Below the pieces are notes generated by a model, which was not told the origin of the DNA, did no database searches, and was given only the letters and a program-made list of their open reading frames with translations. DNA of 64,000 nt, from assembly GCA_016617855.1 (NCBI GenBank), contig JAECUM010003637.1, forward strand, positions 62,001 through 126,000, in the 5' to 3' direction. Position 1 is the first letter of the stretch. The number at the start of each line of letters is the position of its first letter. The DNA is from Megalonaias nervosa. Lineage: Eukaryota > Mollusca > Bivalvia > Unionida > Unionidae. Positions 1 to 11,176 of the stretch are shown here, in pieces. The position numbers and the translations under genes are program-made.

Positions 1-1
1 G

Positions 2-607
2 TTTAGAAAAACAAAGCTTAAGTTGGATAAACCCATTTACGCTGGAGCAGCCATAAACGATCTTTCTAAAATGCTTATGCTCGATTTCCGTTATGGATTT
101 ATCAAGTTGACGTACGGAGATCGCACTAGTCTACTCATAACGGATATTTATTCACTGATCTGTGAGATTCAGACAGAGGATATTTAACAGGATATGTAAG
201 ATCACCGAGAACACTTTGACCTCAGTGATTTTCCACGGGATAGTCTGTTTTAATGTATAGATAATGAAGTTTCTTGGAAAGTTCAAGGACGAAACCCTTG
301 GTGATCACAAATTCAAATTCATCGCACTATGATAAAAAGTGTACTGCTTCGAAACAGAGGCTTGATCAAGAAAAAAAGCCAAAGGGTCACAAAACACACT
401 GTCCGTCTTAGGGCTACCACACTCCATTGCAGAGACGCTGTGGATAAAAATCTCCATTATTACACCATGAGAACATTCAAGTCAGATCGACATCATATAG
501 TCACTTTGTTTTTCAACAAAGAAGGAATGTGCGGCTTTGATGATAAAAGCTACTACACTGATGGTATCTCCACATTAGCCTTTGGACATAAAAACATCAA
601 GCGTTAA
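2..607 (+). pseudogene. PolB-type DNA polymerase C-terminal fragment (Polinton/adintovirus-like), broken
   Basis: Protein-primed family B DNA polymerase remnant, cut at its N-terminal side by the window edge. Frame 2-187 holds the palm region: a DKP-IYAG stretch, DLSKMLM, YGDRTSLL, and then TDIYSL where the family has the catalytic T-D-T-D-S-L motif. The second catalytic aspartate is replaced by tyrosine. The frame closes with TAA right after EIQTEDI. A degraded linker follows, and a second frame (about 329-607) gives the family's extreme C-terminus: YTMRTFKSDRHHI, FDDKSYYTDGIS and a final AFGH. Seen: two collinear blocks split by stops. Known: these blocks close PolB of Polintons and relatives. 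It cannot be active. Family assignment is strong; exact element type is less certain. Confidence 0.75.
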
Positions 608-936
608 ATACTTCGGACTAAACCTTTCAGCACATGGCCCAGACCCATCCATTCCCTGATGCACACCACGGAAAAAAAGTGGCCCAGAAACCACCATCCC
701 CTTTTTGCTGAGTATGGCTACATCCATAGAAAACACATTTTCAGCCTTCGATTAACCACCACAGAAGAGAGTGGTACAGAACCGACACTTTTCTGGGACT
801 GAATGACCCCCCATTGAAACAGTTGTCCGGATCCTCCATATTTCTATACTACTACTGATGTGGATTAACTTCAAAAAGAGCCTTGAGAAAAACTTGACAA
901 TAATAACCAACAATGTATTTTCAATATTATTATATA
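608..936. other. No gene seen between PolB and ATPase remnants
   Basis: No readable frame or repeat. It is probably decayed intergenic sequence of the same Polinton-like element, since convergent remnants flank it. Confidence 0.4.
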
Positions 937-1400
937 ATTCATTTATCTAGAACCAATATGTCATCCGTGGAATTCTCAAGCAGATGCAATAGACTCTGCA
1001 ATAACCGTTTTGCTTCTGTAACGACCCATAATCCAGTATAGCGACTGACATGGGCAAGTTTTGTGAAGGCCGTTTAAAAATGACAGACACCCGAATGAAA
1101 TGCACAATCATCCAGCAAAAAGAGCGTGGTAGTAGTCTCAAGTTATTTTGCCAGCGCAGATAGCACGTCACCATGGTCGGATCCAGCGCTCATGATTGAA
1201 GCAAACAAATGCTGCCCCTTGTTTTGGCCTGGAACCTACGGCCGGTTGAATGATTTATTCGAGTAAATAATAGGGCATTTAATAAGGACAAAATCATAGT
1301 GGCCCTTGAATTTTGTTTCAATAAGCTCAAAGGAGAATATACATTTGCCACAGCCTTGTCAGTCAACGATCACTGCACCCTGTGTAGGAAAGTTTTCAAT
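937..1400 (-). pseudogene. Polinton-type packaging ATPase (FtsK/HerA, A32-like), copy 1
   Basis: Genome-packaging ATPase remnant read on the minus strand. A Walker A segment (G-A-V-I-V, one stop, then QGCGKC) lies at about 1344-1380. It is followed by a helix and strand, FELIETKFKGHYDFVLI, and a CPIIYSNKSF segment. After a stop and frameshift comes Walker B, LFLLDDCAFH, at about 1095-1125, then a KLAHVSRYTG segment where this family has its sensor region. Copy 2 (12.5-13.1 kb) is similar over the whole length, including about 130 bases upstream of Walker A. Walker A lacks the usual Ser/Thr after the lysine. Stops and frameshifts rule out function. It runs opposite to the PolB fragment, which is common in Polintons. 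Confidence 0.7.
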
Positions 1401-1670
1401 CATTTTTTGTCAACGCAATTCTTCAAGCTAGCTTATTAACATAATAGTAGAAAACAGAAACAGATTTACCATTAGGATATTAAGCTGAACGTCCATCGAT
1501 GCACAAAGTAAGTATTCAACACAACGGCTGACTGGGCTGTATTTTCAATCTGCAGCCTAATCCTCTCTCTTATTTCCTGTGTATCGCCCTGGCCCGTGGA
1601 TTGTATTGCCTTTTGCGGTCTTAATATAGAGGGTAATGGCGAATTTGTCTTGATACTACACACCAACAAC
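1401..1670 (-). pseudogene. Upstream segment of the ATPase copy 1, unassigned
   Basis: The minus-strand frame at 1472-1669 is open for 65 codons. Its 3' part (IENTAQSAVVLNTYF) aligns with the same region upstream of copy 2 near 13.1 kb, so homology between the two copies begins before Walker A. I do not recognise a domain. It may be the ATPase N-terminus or an adjacent small gene. Confidence 0.35.
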
Positions 1671-2309
1671 TAAGTCCTGCATTGCCATGTCCCTCTCGCC
1701 ATTACTTTCAGGGCCTTCTCCCACTGCTGGTATCATGCCTGACACTGGGTGAAGGTTTCATTTGGTCTGCCTTTGATTTTCACCGATGTGTGTGCAAATC
1801 TTGATGGCAAAACATTATTTGCCATCAACGACTCGCAAAACGAACGTGTTGCTGCGTTTGTATACCCTAGAGCGGATTGTGAAAATAAATGCGTCACGCG
1901 CAATCTTCCTGCTATGAGGGATCTCCCAATAGAAAGACTATCGCCTTAACATTCTTTGCGGTAGCGTTGAGGTTGATATTCCACACATTATTCCTCTTGT
2001 TTAACACCTTTCTTCAATAGCAGTATCGCCACATTCTTATGTCTGATTCCCGATCATGAACGCGAGTTCTGGCGATTAACTATGTCAAATTCCTAATGAT
2101 CACCATGCTGTTGTCGTTATAACATCAGCTCAAAGTTGAGGCGGTCTAGAATGATAAAATGTGAATATTTAACAGCTAGTAGTCAAGCGGCTCGATTGAT
2201 CTTTTTTCCACACATGGCTGCTGTAGATATATATGCAGATCTCGGTGGCAGAACCGGCATTGATATCAGCAGGGACTCATATAGAGAGTGTGGTGGTGCC
2301 TTGTAAAAC
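1671..2309. other. Unassigned stretch of the Polinton-like remnant
   Basis: A 66-codon frame on + at 1749-1949 is open, but I see no family motif in it. The rest has no readable structure. Confidence 0.3.
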
Positions 2310-3284
2310 TTAGTATACTGCGTCGATCCTCTCTTTATCTGTCACCGTAATATCCTTCAAAACGACCAAGATGTCTGAGGTTTCGTTGGACGGCACTTCA
2401 TTGACTTCAAGCTTTACAGTGGTCTTTCTGACGACAGGACGGCTGAGGTATTTTTAACAATTATAAGCTTAACATCTTCCAGAGCTACTGTGCCGCAGCT
2501 CAAAGTGGTTTTAAATGACAACCTGTCGGTGCCGTTTTGGTCTATGGTGCTTGGTGTATTATTCATAAAAATAGTGCTGCTGAACTCTTTTGCATCGAGA
2601 GAGCGCCTGAGGGAGAGGAATGGGTCGAGCTTTATACGATAACGAGACAGAGACGGGTTTTAACTCATTAAAGTACGAGTGGCAATGACAGTGGCGGTCA
2701 CGTAGACTTTCCTCCATAAACGAGCATCCTTATTTGCTGCTGTTCTCGTCGCTCCATCAAGGCAAAGCGTTTTTGCAATAAGGCTTTCAAGTGACAGATT
2801 TTGACACCCATGAATAAAATATAGGCAATGTAGAGGATCTTCAGCGACAAGGAGACCACATTTAACGCTGCAGATAGTGAAATAGAAGAACTGCCAACGG
2901 AGATACCTTCTTTAAAAGAGTAGAAGCAAGATGGCCGAAAAAGCATTAGGGTCAAATGTTCTGTAACAACGGGTCTGCGCTGTAGCGAGGTTCCAGTTGA
3001 CTCGTTCAACAGGACGGAAGGATTGAAATGCATCTGAGGTGCTTTAAAGAATTATAAGATTAGCACCTGCCACAGCCACTGTGTCGCCGCTCAAAGTGAT
3101 TTTAAATGCCAACCTGTCGGTGCCTGGAACTATAGCTTAGTCCTCGTTGAGGCTTGGAAATCTGCCAATCAGGTATTCCGTTTTCATCTATGATGCATGG
3201 GATCTTATTCATAACAATGGGGCTACTGAACCCTTTGCACTGAGCCAGCGCCCGAGGGAGCGGAATGGGTCGAGCTTTTAGCAA
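2310..3284 (-). pseudogene. Unknown protein with membrane segment, part of Polinton-like element, in tandem duplicate
   Basis: Minus-strand frames read with several frameshifts. From upstream to downstream: a partial frame at 3284-3102 (SSPIVMNKIPCIIDENG); a 111-codon frame at 3033-2698 with a hydrophobic membrane-like segment (SLSLKILYIAYILFMGVKI) and then a basic KRFALMERREQQQ stretch; a segment near 2560 (SSTIFMNNTPSTIDQNGTD) homologous to the one in the first frame; and a tail with LEVNEVPSNETSDILVVLKD ending in TAA at 2310. The repeated -MN-P-ID-NG- motif is protein-level evidence that two copies of the same gene part lie in tandem. No family recognised. Its position next to PolB and ATPase suggests a structural or accessory gene of that element. 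Confidence 0.4.
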
Positions 3285-3650
3285 TAATGAGAGAGACAGA
3301 CTTCAACTCATTAAGGTACCAGTGACAATGATAATGGCTATCACGCGAACGTTCTTTAATAAACGGGCATCATTATTTGATTCTGCACTCGTCGCTCCAG
3401 CAATGCAAAGCTTTGTTGCGTTAAGAGTTTGAAATGACAGATTTTGACACTCATGAATAATATATGTACAACGAAGAATATCTGGACTTCAAAGAGACCA
3501 CATTTAACGCTGAAGCCAGTGAAAACGATGAAACTGCCAAAATAGTAAAGTTAAAAAGATCATCGACTTAGCGTTAAGGCCAAATATTATGTGCCAACAG
3601 GTCTGCGCTGTAGCGAGGTTGCAGTTGGATCCTTCAACAGGACGGAAGTG
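2432..3650. repeat. Tandem duplication, two units of about 0.6 kb
   Basis: Unit 1 (about 2432-3007) and unit 2 (about 3008-3650) share long near-identical blocks, for example CAACCTGTCGGTGCC, GAATGGGTCGAGCTTT, GACAGATTTTGACAC and GACCACATTTAACGCTG, in the same order. The motif ACAGGACGG recurs at both unit starts and again at about 3639. Unit 2 carries a ~50-base block near 3122-3178 that is absent from unit 1. Divergence is moderate, so the duplication is old. Confidence 0.8.
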
Positions 3651-3659
3651 TGCAAATGC

Positions 3660-4805
3660 ATATAATAATTTTTCGTATGTTCATCGTGAGTGGTGAATAG
3701 GGATTATTCGCGGCCGTCATACAGATGCCGCTGAATAGCCGTATCTTATCTGCTGATTGGTAGTGTAGTTTGATTTTTCAACTGAAAGTTAAATCTGTGA
3801 TGTGAACTATATTCTCATGCAACATCAAATGTTTATGAAATATACATCTATCATATATGTATTTGTGAACAATGGTATTTCATTGAAACTGCGTCGCATT
3901 TCCCCATGACTGCAATACAATGATAACTCAATGGTTTCATTGAATTGTGGTCTGATATGTCAACACAATATATTGTTATCACTCAATTGCGAAAGGAATG
4001 TTTTTGTTCCATAATACTTAATTAAATTCAGTGCATCACTAGAATCATAGTTTGCAAGTGTAAATTCAGCCTTTCAGTCTTTTAGTTTGTAGTAGTTTGT
4101 GTAAGTTTGGTATAAAGTTAAGGGTTCTGGTGTCAAAATATTCATATTCATTAACTTAATTTTATCGTTGGAAAACCCATCGTATCTTCTGCATTCGTGA
4201 TGTCTTTCGTGCATACACTGCATATCTCTCAATATTTTATTAACATAGGTCCATCATTTGGATGAGAGAGATCTGGTGGCTGTAAATTACTGTTTAATAA
4301 TGTTCTGATATCTTTAACTGTTTTATTATGACAACAGTTAACGTAATATTCGTCTATCGGCTCCCACAATGTGTAAACCTTTCTCGAGAAATGATTTTTA
4401 TGGCTAAATCATTGTCTACGTATCTAACAAGAATTTGTTGTTTTCTTAAAAAAAATCGTTTATGCCAGGCAAATCTCATTTATTATAGCAAGACGAACAC
4501 GGACGTCCATCCCTTGGTTTCATGGACACTATTTCCATGCTATGAATATGAATGTTAACTTAATACTTTTTTCTTGGCAAAATGTTTCCGGACTGAAATA
4601 ATGTAAAAGTAAATTATGCCAAATGATCATGCTAAGCATCCGAAAGTAAAATACAGTAAATATGCACATAAAATAAATATGGCCAGCAAATCATTTTCTT
4701 CTGTACATGAGCAAGCCCTTGACAAATGATTACATATGTAAAACACGGTGTATTGAAATATAGGAAATGATTTAACCACGCGATTAACACAGGACAGAGA
4801 AAGAA

Positions 4806-4808
<3 letters not shown>
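3660..4808. other. No gene seen
   Basis: AT-rich sequence without convincing coding frames. A 76-codon frame at 4328-4558 shows no recognisable motif. Confidence 0.4.

Positions 4809-4891
<83 letters not shown>
4809..4891. repeat. (TA)n microsatellite
   Basis: About 80 bases of uninterrupted TA dinucleotide, directly 5' of the SINE insertion. Confidence 0.97.
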
Positions 4892-4894
<3 letters not shown>

Positions 4895-4905
4895 CGTTAG
4901 GTAAG

Positions 4906-5158
4906 GGGGCCCCGAGTGAACGAGTGGTCTAAAGCGCTCACTGTTACGGATCTCTGCCATCTCACCTCTGTCTGCATGGAATCCAGTCTAGGGTTCGGCC
5001 AACGTGGGTAGATGAGAATGCTTGCCAGTAGCCTCTCGTGGGTCGGTGGTTCTTTCCGGGGTTTTCCTTGGTTCTTCCTCCACCATTTATACCGGCCCCC
5101 ATGTATAGCCTATCCTGTGCTGAAAAATGGCGTTAAACTCTCAACAACAACAACAACG
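4906..5158 (+). mobile_element. SINE family A, complete copy with 12-bp TSD
   Basis: tRNA-derived SINE. The head has a box A-like GAGTGGTCTAAAGCGCT (tRNA-Leu/Ser-like) and a degenerate box B-like segment near 4990. The body holds the GGTCGGTGGTTCTTTCCGGG and CTTCCTCCACC motifs seen in marine-invertebrate SINEs. The tail reads CTGAAAAATGGCGTTAAA followed by (CAA)n. The flanks are ACGTTAGGTAAG (4894-4905) and ACGTTAAGTAAG (5159-5170), a 12-bp target-site duplication with one mismatch. A second copy lies on - at 28920-29170. Confidence 0.88.
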
Positions 5159-5170
5159 ACGTTAAGTAAG

Positions 5171-6780
5171 ATGCAAAATGTGAGGAAACATTTACGGCTT
5201 TCTTTAATCTGATGATTCATTTTCTGCTCTTCGCTTTATTTCAAAGAAAAAGGTCACCATTAGTACGTATTTCTCTTTGATAAGTATTTCATTCGGTCTC
5301 AAATTATACGTGGGTGGTTGCTACTGATGTCAAACTAATTTTATTGACTCGGTCAAAATTAAATTCTGTCTTTATCATAGCACTTATTAACATTAGACTA
5401 GTTATGTTTCTTTTATTCGAGTTGCTATTTGATTTTAAGAAGAAAAATAAACTCCGCCAGCTGGATGTGTATTTTATTTGACGTTCTGCCTTGTTTAGTG
5501 TAAACTACTAAAATATGACTACCGATATTTAACTTATGCACATGACGGAGTAAGATTTAACATCAAAGAAATACAGGTGTAATTCGAGTACAATTTATAT
5601 TTTTCACACTCAAACAAACTATTAGCAAACAATATATATGTAATGGAGAGAAAGAAAGAGAGAGACACAGATGACCCTAAAGAGCCCATATCTTTCAACA
5701 GCCAATAGTATTGTCTCTGTCATCATAGAATATTAGTTTATCATGCGGGAGGGGGGGGACCGTTGGTGGTAGTGGTGGTGGGAGGGGGCTTGCGCACCAT
5801 CAGTGAAACTTTTGTGCGAAATAAAATATAAATTGAAAGGAGACTTCAATGAAAGAAACGTTGATTATGTTCTTGGTTTGGGGCAACCTTACAATCTACC
5901 GTCAGTATGGGTATGTGTCACGGTGTACAAAAACAAATCATCGACGTGACCCATCCCATAAGATCCCAGAGTTGTAGACTGAGTCGTTTCGATACACCCC
6001 TCAATTTGCATAAGGCACACACTTAATGAAGTTCGCACACTCCCTATCCTAATAATTATTTCAGTTCAAATTCGGAAGGAGTTTTATCCAGCAAAGTTTC
6101 AATTCAAAAAGCTCCAATTATAGGGACAATTTCAGTTGCAATCGTCTCGACTTGGTGATCTTGAAATGTACATACTGTTACGACTCTGTAATAAATTAAG
6201 TAAGAGAAAGAAAGTGAGATCAACAATTTTAAGTAAAATCAGCAAACACTTTATTGCTCTAAGTAATAAAGTGAAAATAATGATACTTACAATATTGTGA
6301 ACTCAGTCCCAAATAATCATACATGTCTTATCACAAATCCAAACGTACAGAATATTCCGAATGAATTCCAATATTCTTGAATGTCCTCGTGTACCAATAG
6401 GTTTGAATGTCCTGATATACCAATGATACAATACAGAATGTCTTTGAATAAATTCACAAAACTCCTATAATAATGTGCTAATCCAGTCAATGTGCACTTA
6501 GTAATTGTAATGAATGATTTAAATACATAATTCTTCTAGAATTACATCTGAACACAGCTATAAACTCTAATAACAAACGGATTTCACAGACTGGTCTCAA
6601 AGATGGGAATGAATAATTTGTTTGCCACCTAAGGACACCATGTCTCTCGAGAGGATATATTCTGTACGACGAGTATTTTGCATAATTCGAAATAAATGAA
6701 TATTTTAAATTGTAAACTAGGTAAATCGAAACGTGGGACCAGCAGACACGTGAACATGTATGTCCAGTCCAAGCCTTGTG

Positions 6781-6782
<2 letters not shown>
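5171..6782. other. No gene seen; short simple repeats
   Basis: Contains a GA-rich run near 5644-5670 and a G/GGT-rich run at 5745-5786. No coding signal on either strand. Confidence 0.4.

Positions 6783-6783
<1 letters not shown>

Positions 6784-6834
<51 letters not shown>
6784..6834. repeat. (CT)n microsatellite
   Basis: About 50 bases of CT. Open frames across it encode only SLSLSL or RERERE and are artefacts of the repeat. Confidence 0.97.
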
Positions 6835-6836
<2 letters not shown>

Positions 6837-7643
6837 ACGTGCAAATTTACATATATGCGAACGTATACAATTAAACTCATGCACTGAAAGATTCGCATAT
6901 TCAGATAATACCAATACCTTATATCGACCGAAAGTATTCTTTCTTCGAAAATAAATGTAGCGAACTACATATACCTTCGTTCTTCTTTCTTTCTGTGGCA
7001 TCACCATGAAAACTAGCGTCAGAGTTTTGCAAATTTCTAGCACAGTGTGCATGGCATTTTCAAACACAAATCCTTTATTTTGTAAATCACGCATGAAAAC
7101 GGATTATATTATATAGATGATTGCCGTCTGACACTATTTCTTTACACTTACGTTCTGATAGTATTTCATTCAACATACTTTAACAAAATTTCTACACAGA
7201 TGACCTATATTTTCATTTGATTCACCCGAGATTAGACTTTTACCTGTCACAATTAGACATGACAATTATACTTTTCTTGAGGTAACACCTATTTTTATTC
7301 ATTGATTACATCAGTTCCGTCTCTGTGCCCGGAACGCATTATGAAAGAACTTGGTATGTATTATGATATATGTAATCAAGTGACAAAGGTGCTTTAAGTC
7401 AAATCCAGGGTTTTCAAACCTGGGTGTGAGTGTTTCACGAATGGCACTTGATTTGTAAGTGTTAAAAATCAGAAATGTCTTTAAAATGTTTGAAAACTCA
7501 AGCATTCTTCTCAGATAGTTAGAACCTTCTTTAGTAGGATACTACCTTAAATAACGTTGAAAGGTAAATACTTTGGAAAAGTCATGCGGTGCTAGTAAAG
7601 GAATATTACATCATGTATAAACCGAGATACTAGTCATTGTTTA
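6835..7643. other. No gene seen
   Basis: AT-rich, with scattered short frames but no motif. Confidence 0.4.
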
Positions 7644-7650
7644 TCTCGTG

Positions 7651-8867
7651 TTAGTCTGAGTTTCCTCTGACCCTTGCCACCCCATTTTTGATATTTGGAC
7701 ATTTATGTTGGGGTGTAGGGTCAGAGTCCATTCCCTATCGAAAAGTTGGTAATTCGCCGACACCATTTGGTGTTGGCATAGGGTAGCCGTTTACTAGTCG
7801 GGCTATCAAACTTTAACGACCTTTCATCGAGATATACCTGCATGAAATCGATAGGAATATGATTTATTTCCTCAGATATTACGAATATAGTATTCGTTAT
7901 ATATTTAATCCGCTGACAGACTAGCCGAAACTATAGCGTTGATGAAATTTGACCTGGAACTCGCCATTTGCATTCCGAGTCACATGAGTACACAAATCTC
8001 GCGACCTACATGTCAATGACTTCAGAGTTCAAATAGTCACGTGATATCAACAAATAACCATTTATAATGTTGCTGTCGGAAAACAAATCGAACATAGCAA
8101 TGAAAGTCACGTAAGATTTATAGGAAACTAAAAGAATATCAACTTCTAAAAATATTTATTCTGGAAACAACGACCAGAAAAATGTAAATGTTACAGCAAC
8201 TTGGAAAAAAAACCAGATTCAACAAGCGGGGAGCACAGGTCAACGCGGTAGTTACGTGATACCAACTAAATACATCGCTGACACGCGCTTAGTATTTGAC
8301 GAATCTGGTTTTATCCACCTTGCTGCGATACCGACTGGTTTCTAGTCGTTGTTCTCAGAATAAATATGTTGAGAATTAAGTGTGCATTATATTTATATAC
8401 AAGTATGACGTGAGTTTTAATTATAATTTTCGAATACTATGTACCACAACTTTCAAAATAGTTTATTGTTGATATCACGTGAGTATTTGACCTCTGATGT
8501 CATTGATATGTAGGTTACGAGATTTGTGTAGTCATGTGACTCGGAATGCAAATGGCGAGTTCCAGGTCAAATTTCATCAACGCTGTAGTTGCATCTCGTC
8601 TCTCAGCGGATTAAAGATATAACGAATGCTACACTCGCTATTTCTGAGAAAATAAATCATATTCCTATCGATTTCATGCAGGTATATCTCGATGAAAGGT
8701 CGTTAAAGTTTGCTAGGCCAGCTAGTAAGCGGCTACCCTATGCCAACACCAAATGGTGTCGGCGAATTCCAACTTTTCGATAGGGAATGGACTCTGACCC
8801 TACACCTCAACACAAATGTCCAAATATCAAAAATGGGGTGGCAAGGGTCAGAGGAAACTCTGACTAA
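7651..8867. mobile_element. 1.2-kb foldback element (near-complete palindrome), 7-bp TSD
   Basis: The left half (7651 to about 8225) is repeated in reverse complement in the right half (about 8297 to 8867) with high identity, leaving a loop of roughly 70 bases around 8260. Ends are TTAGTCTGAG on the left and the complement of TTAGTCAGAG on the right, both continuing into TTTCCTCTGACCC. The flanking TCTCGTG is exactly repeated (7644-7650 and 8868-8874). No transposase frame, so it is non-autonomous. The 7-bp duplication and very long terminal inverted repeats do not point to a single superfamily; a Mutator/foldback-like or Dada-like mobiliser is possible (inference). Confidence 0.88.
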
Positions 8868-8944
8868 TCTCGTGTGTACTTAAAGTTAACTATCAGCTAC
8901 GTGTATATCGTATGTACACTGGCAATGACTAGATTAGGTGGTGT

Positions 8945-9122
8945 CGGGGCCGTAGAGAGCGATCTCGGGCCCTCGGGTAAGAAACATCCGGGCTTCTCCT
9001 AGTTTTTGTTCAAACAAATTTTTTTTTATAAAATTAAAGAGTGTTGTTCGGCGCGGGCCATTTACAGGCCCTGGCCCCGGGGGTATATCCCCGGTTGCCC
9101 CCCCCCCTCCTTGTCGGCCCTG
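8945..9122. mobile_element. hAT-like MITE, 178 bp, 8-bp near-perfect TSD
   Basis: A GC-rich island in AT-rich DNA. Ends are CGGGGCCG on the left and CGGCCCTG on the right (inverted, one mismatch). Flanks are GGTGGTGT (8937-8944) and AGTGGTGT (9123-9130), matching 7 of 8, the TSD length expected for hAT. It contains a T-run, a C-run and GGCCCTGGCCCCGGGGG. No coding capacity. Confidence 0.65.
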
Positions 9123-9130
9123 AGTGGTGT

Positions 9131-10224
9131 TGGCTATAACAAGGTTTATCAAGGAGGTCGAAATATGAGCAATACTAGTTAGAAGTCAGGTCAAAAGAAG
9201 ATCAAAACTCGAATGTAAACCAATTTATATAAACAATTATGTGTATAATTTATGTCTGGGTCTTCCGTATTGTTTGCTTGAGTCCTAATCATTCTAAAAT
9301 ATAGCTTATTCCTTTTCATAAAAGCCTGGTATAATAAGATGCATACAAATGATAATGCATATCATTGGTAATTCTTCGGGCGAATTGGGCATGCTAATCT
9401 GTTTCATCATGTCCCACTTTTGTCTTCAAAGAGGCTATTTAGTATTGGCAACTTTAGATACTACATATCTATAAAATTGCAAGCTCCAATCAATCAAACG
9501 AATTACTTATGTTGACAAGGTTTTGGTTAGTCATAATTATTCCTTTGCAGAGATTGATATTTTTAATTATTAACTTCAGTGTTTTGTTGTTAACATTATA
9601 GATGATGATACTTTTCCGATGTTTTGTGTCAATGAGAGTTTTAGAAAAGACCGGAATACGTATCATTACGGAACTTACCTTGTTCTAGAAATGATTTGTG
9701 CCAGGTGTCGTGTTCTGGAACTGACAACTAAAGGAGAGAATATCAGGAAACAATAAAGAGCATGCAGTGTTCTAAGGAATACAAGTGTTGGACCAAATGA
9801 ACATTCTTGCTTGCACAATAGCTTTGTTTTCCGTGACGAAGACATTTTCCAGATGTGCAAAACATAGCAACTTGATACTTCAAGTCAAGCGAGAGTTATG
9901 ATTATTTATTGTTAGTGAACTACTGTGAGATCAGGACTAAATATTTATTTTCATTTAACACTTGTGCTATAGACTGGCGCAATCCTTTCACTTCTAAGCA
10001 CAAAGGTTTGTTTTCTTCCAGCTGATGTACATGTACATGTATATATTGAACTTCATCCACGAGGCATTTCGCAGTTTTCAAGCAAGTTTTCCTTCACGCT
10101 GAAATTGAACTTACCGACTGAACATTACTATACAAATTTGTATTTGCTTTTCTTTCTTCAGAATAGGTTTTCTAAACTATTTACGCCATATTCCTGCTGA
10201 ATGTATCCAATATGTACCCCCACC

Positions 10225-10228
<4 letters not shown>
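9131..10228. other. No gene seen
   Basis: AT-rich; no convincing frame, repeat or motif. Confidence 0.4.

Positions 10229-10287
<59 letters not shown>
10229..10287. repeat. (CT)n microsatellite
   Basis: About 58 bases of uninterrupted CT. Confidence 0.97.
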
Positions 10288-10289
<2 letters not shown>

Positions 10290-10837
10290 GCAGCTTATTT
10301 GTTGCTGATATCTTCCTTGTCATGGTTAAGGGTATAAAGGACTATATCAATGCAATACTATCTGCTGAAAGTGAAATATAAAATATATATGTAACTGTTT
10401 AAGAATTCAACAAGGATTTTCAAAATATTGTTAATAATATCATTAAGAAAGAAATAAAATCTAATGAAACCATTATTCTGCACTTTTGTACTTTCTTTGT
10501 AAACATAATTATCCAAAAATCTTTGTTTATTGAATTAAAATAAAGGTGATACTCCTCCTTTGGGCTAGCAACCTATTACACAATTGAATTAACATGGAAA
10601 CTTGTTTCGCTCTAAACGGAAGACCTGTGGTCTATTTAGAGTTGATCAATACGCCGAATGATAATCTCTGCAGTTGGAACAATGTATTCTATCTGATATC
10701 ATGGCGTTATTTGACACTACTCCGTCTGTATAATTTAAAATAAATTTATCAAATAAAACAGATATCGAGAAAGAATGCAATTTCACATACCTCTACAGTT
10801 GAACAGTGAAGTGGACAGATTTCTGACAAAACCTGCT

Positions 10838-11164
10838 CTGTGTGTGTGTGTGTGTGTGTGTGTGATTTGGATTTTTAACGTAGCTTTAACAATTTTTCAG
10901 TCATATCGCTATGACGTCTGCAGTGTGGCAGTTGAGAGTGATGTCTAGCACTGGTGCATCATGCCGCAGACATGTAGCAGGATGTCCCACCCAGTCACAT
11001 TATTCTGACACGAGGCCGACCATTCCTAACACTAACCTCTTAATGCTGAGCACCTAGAGAGGCAGATGTAAGTGCCATTTTTGGCATAACTCGCCTTGGG
11101 TTCGAACCCGCAACCTCCCGCATCCGAGGTGGATGCTCTAACCAATAGGCCACTGGAGCAGTCC
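10838..11164 (-). mobile_element. SINE family B, minus-strand copy with TSD
   Basis: Read on -, the head is GTGGCCTATTGGTTAGAGCA (tRNA box A type), followed by box B GGGTTCGAACCC. A body with GACTGGGTGGGACAT follows, and the tail is GTTAAAAATCCAAA with a (CA)n run. The flanks ACAAAACCTGCT (10826-10837) and ACAAAACCTGTT (11165-11176) form a 12-bp TSD with one mismatch. It shares head, body and tail with the + copy at 24198-24545. Confidence 0.88.
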
Positions 11165-11176
11165 ACAAAACCTGTT

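Noticed and set aside
6629..7094. Overlapping frames on both strands rich in SLSLSL or RERERE
   Set aside because: They are created by the CT microsatellite, which is open in all frames.
11090..11160. tRNA gene on minus strand
   Set aside because: Boxes A and B are present but stems are imperfect and it is the head of a SINE with TSD.
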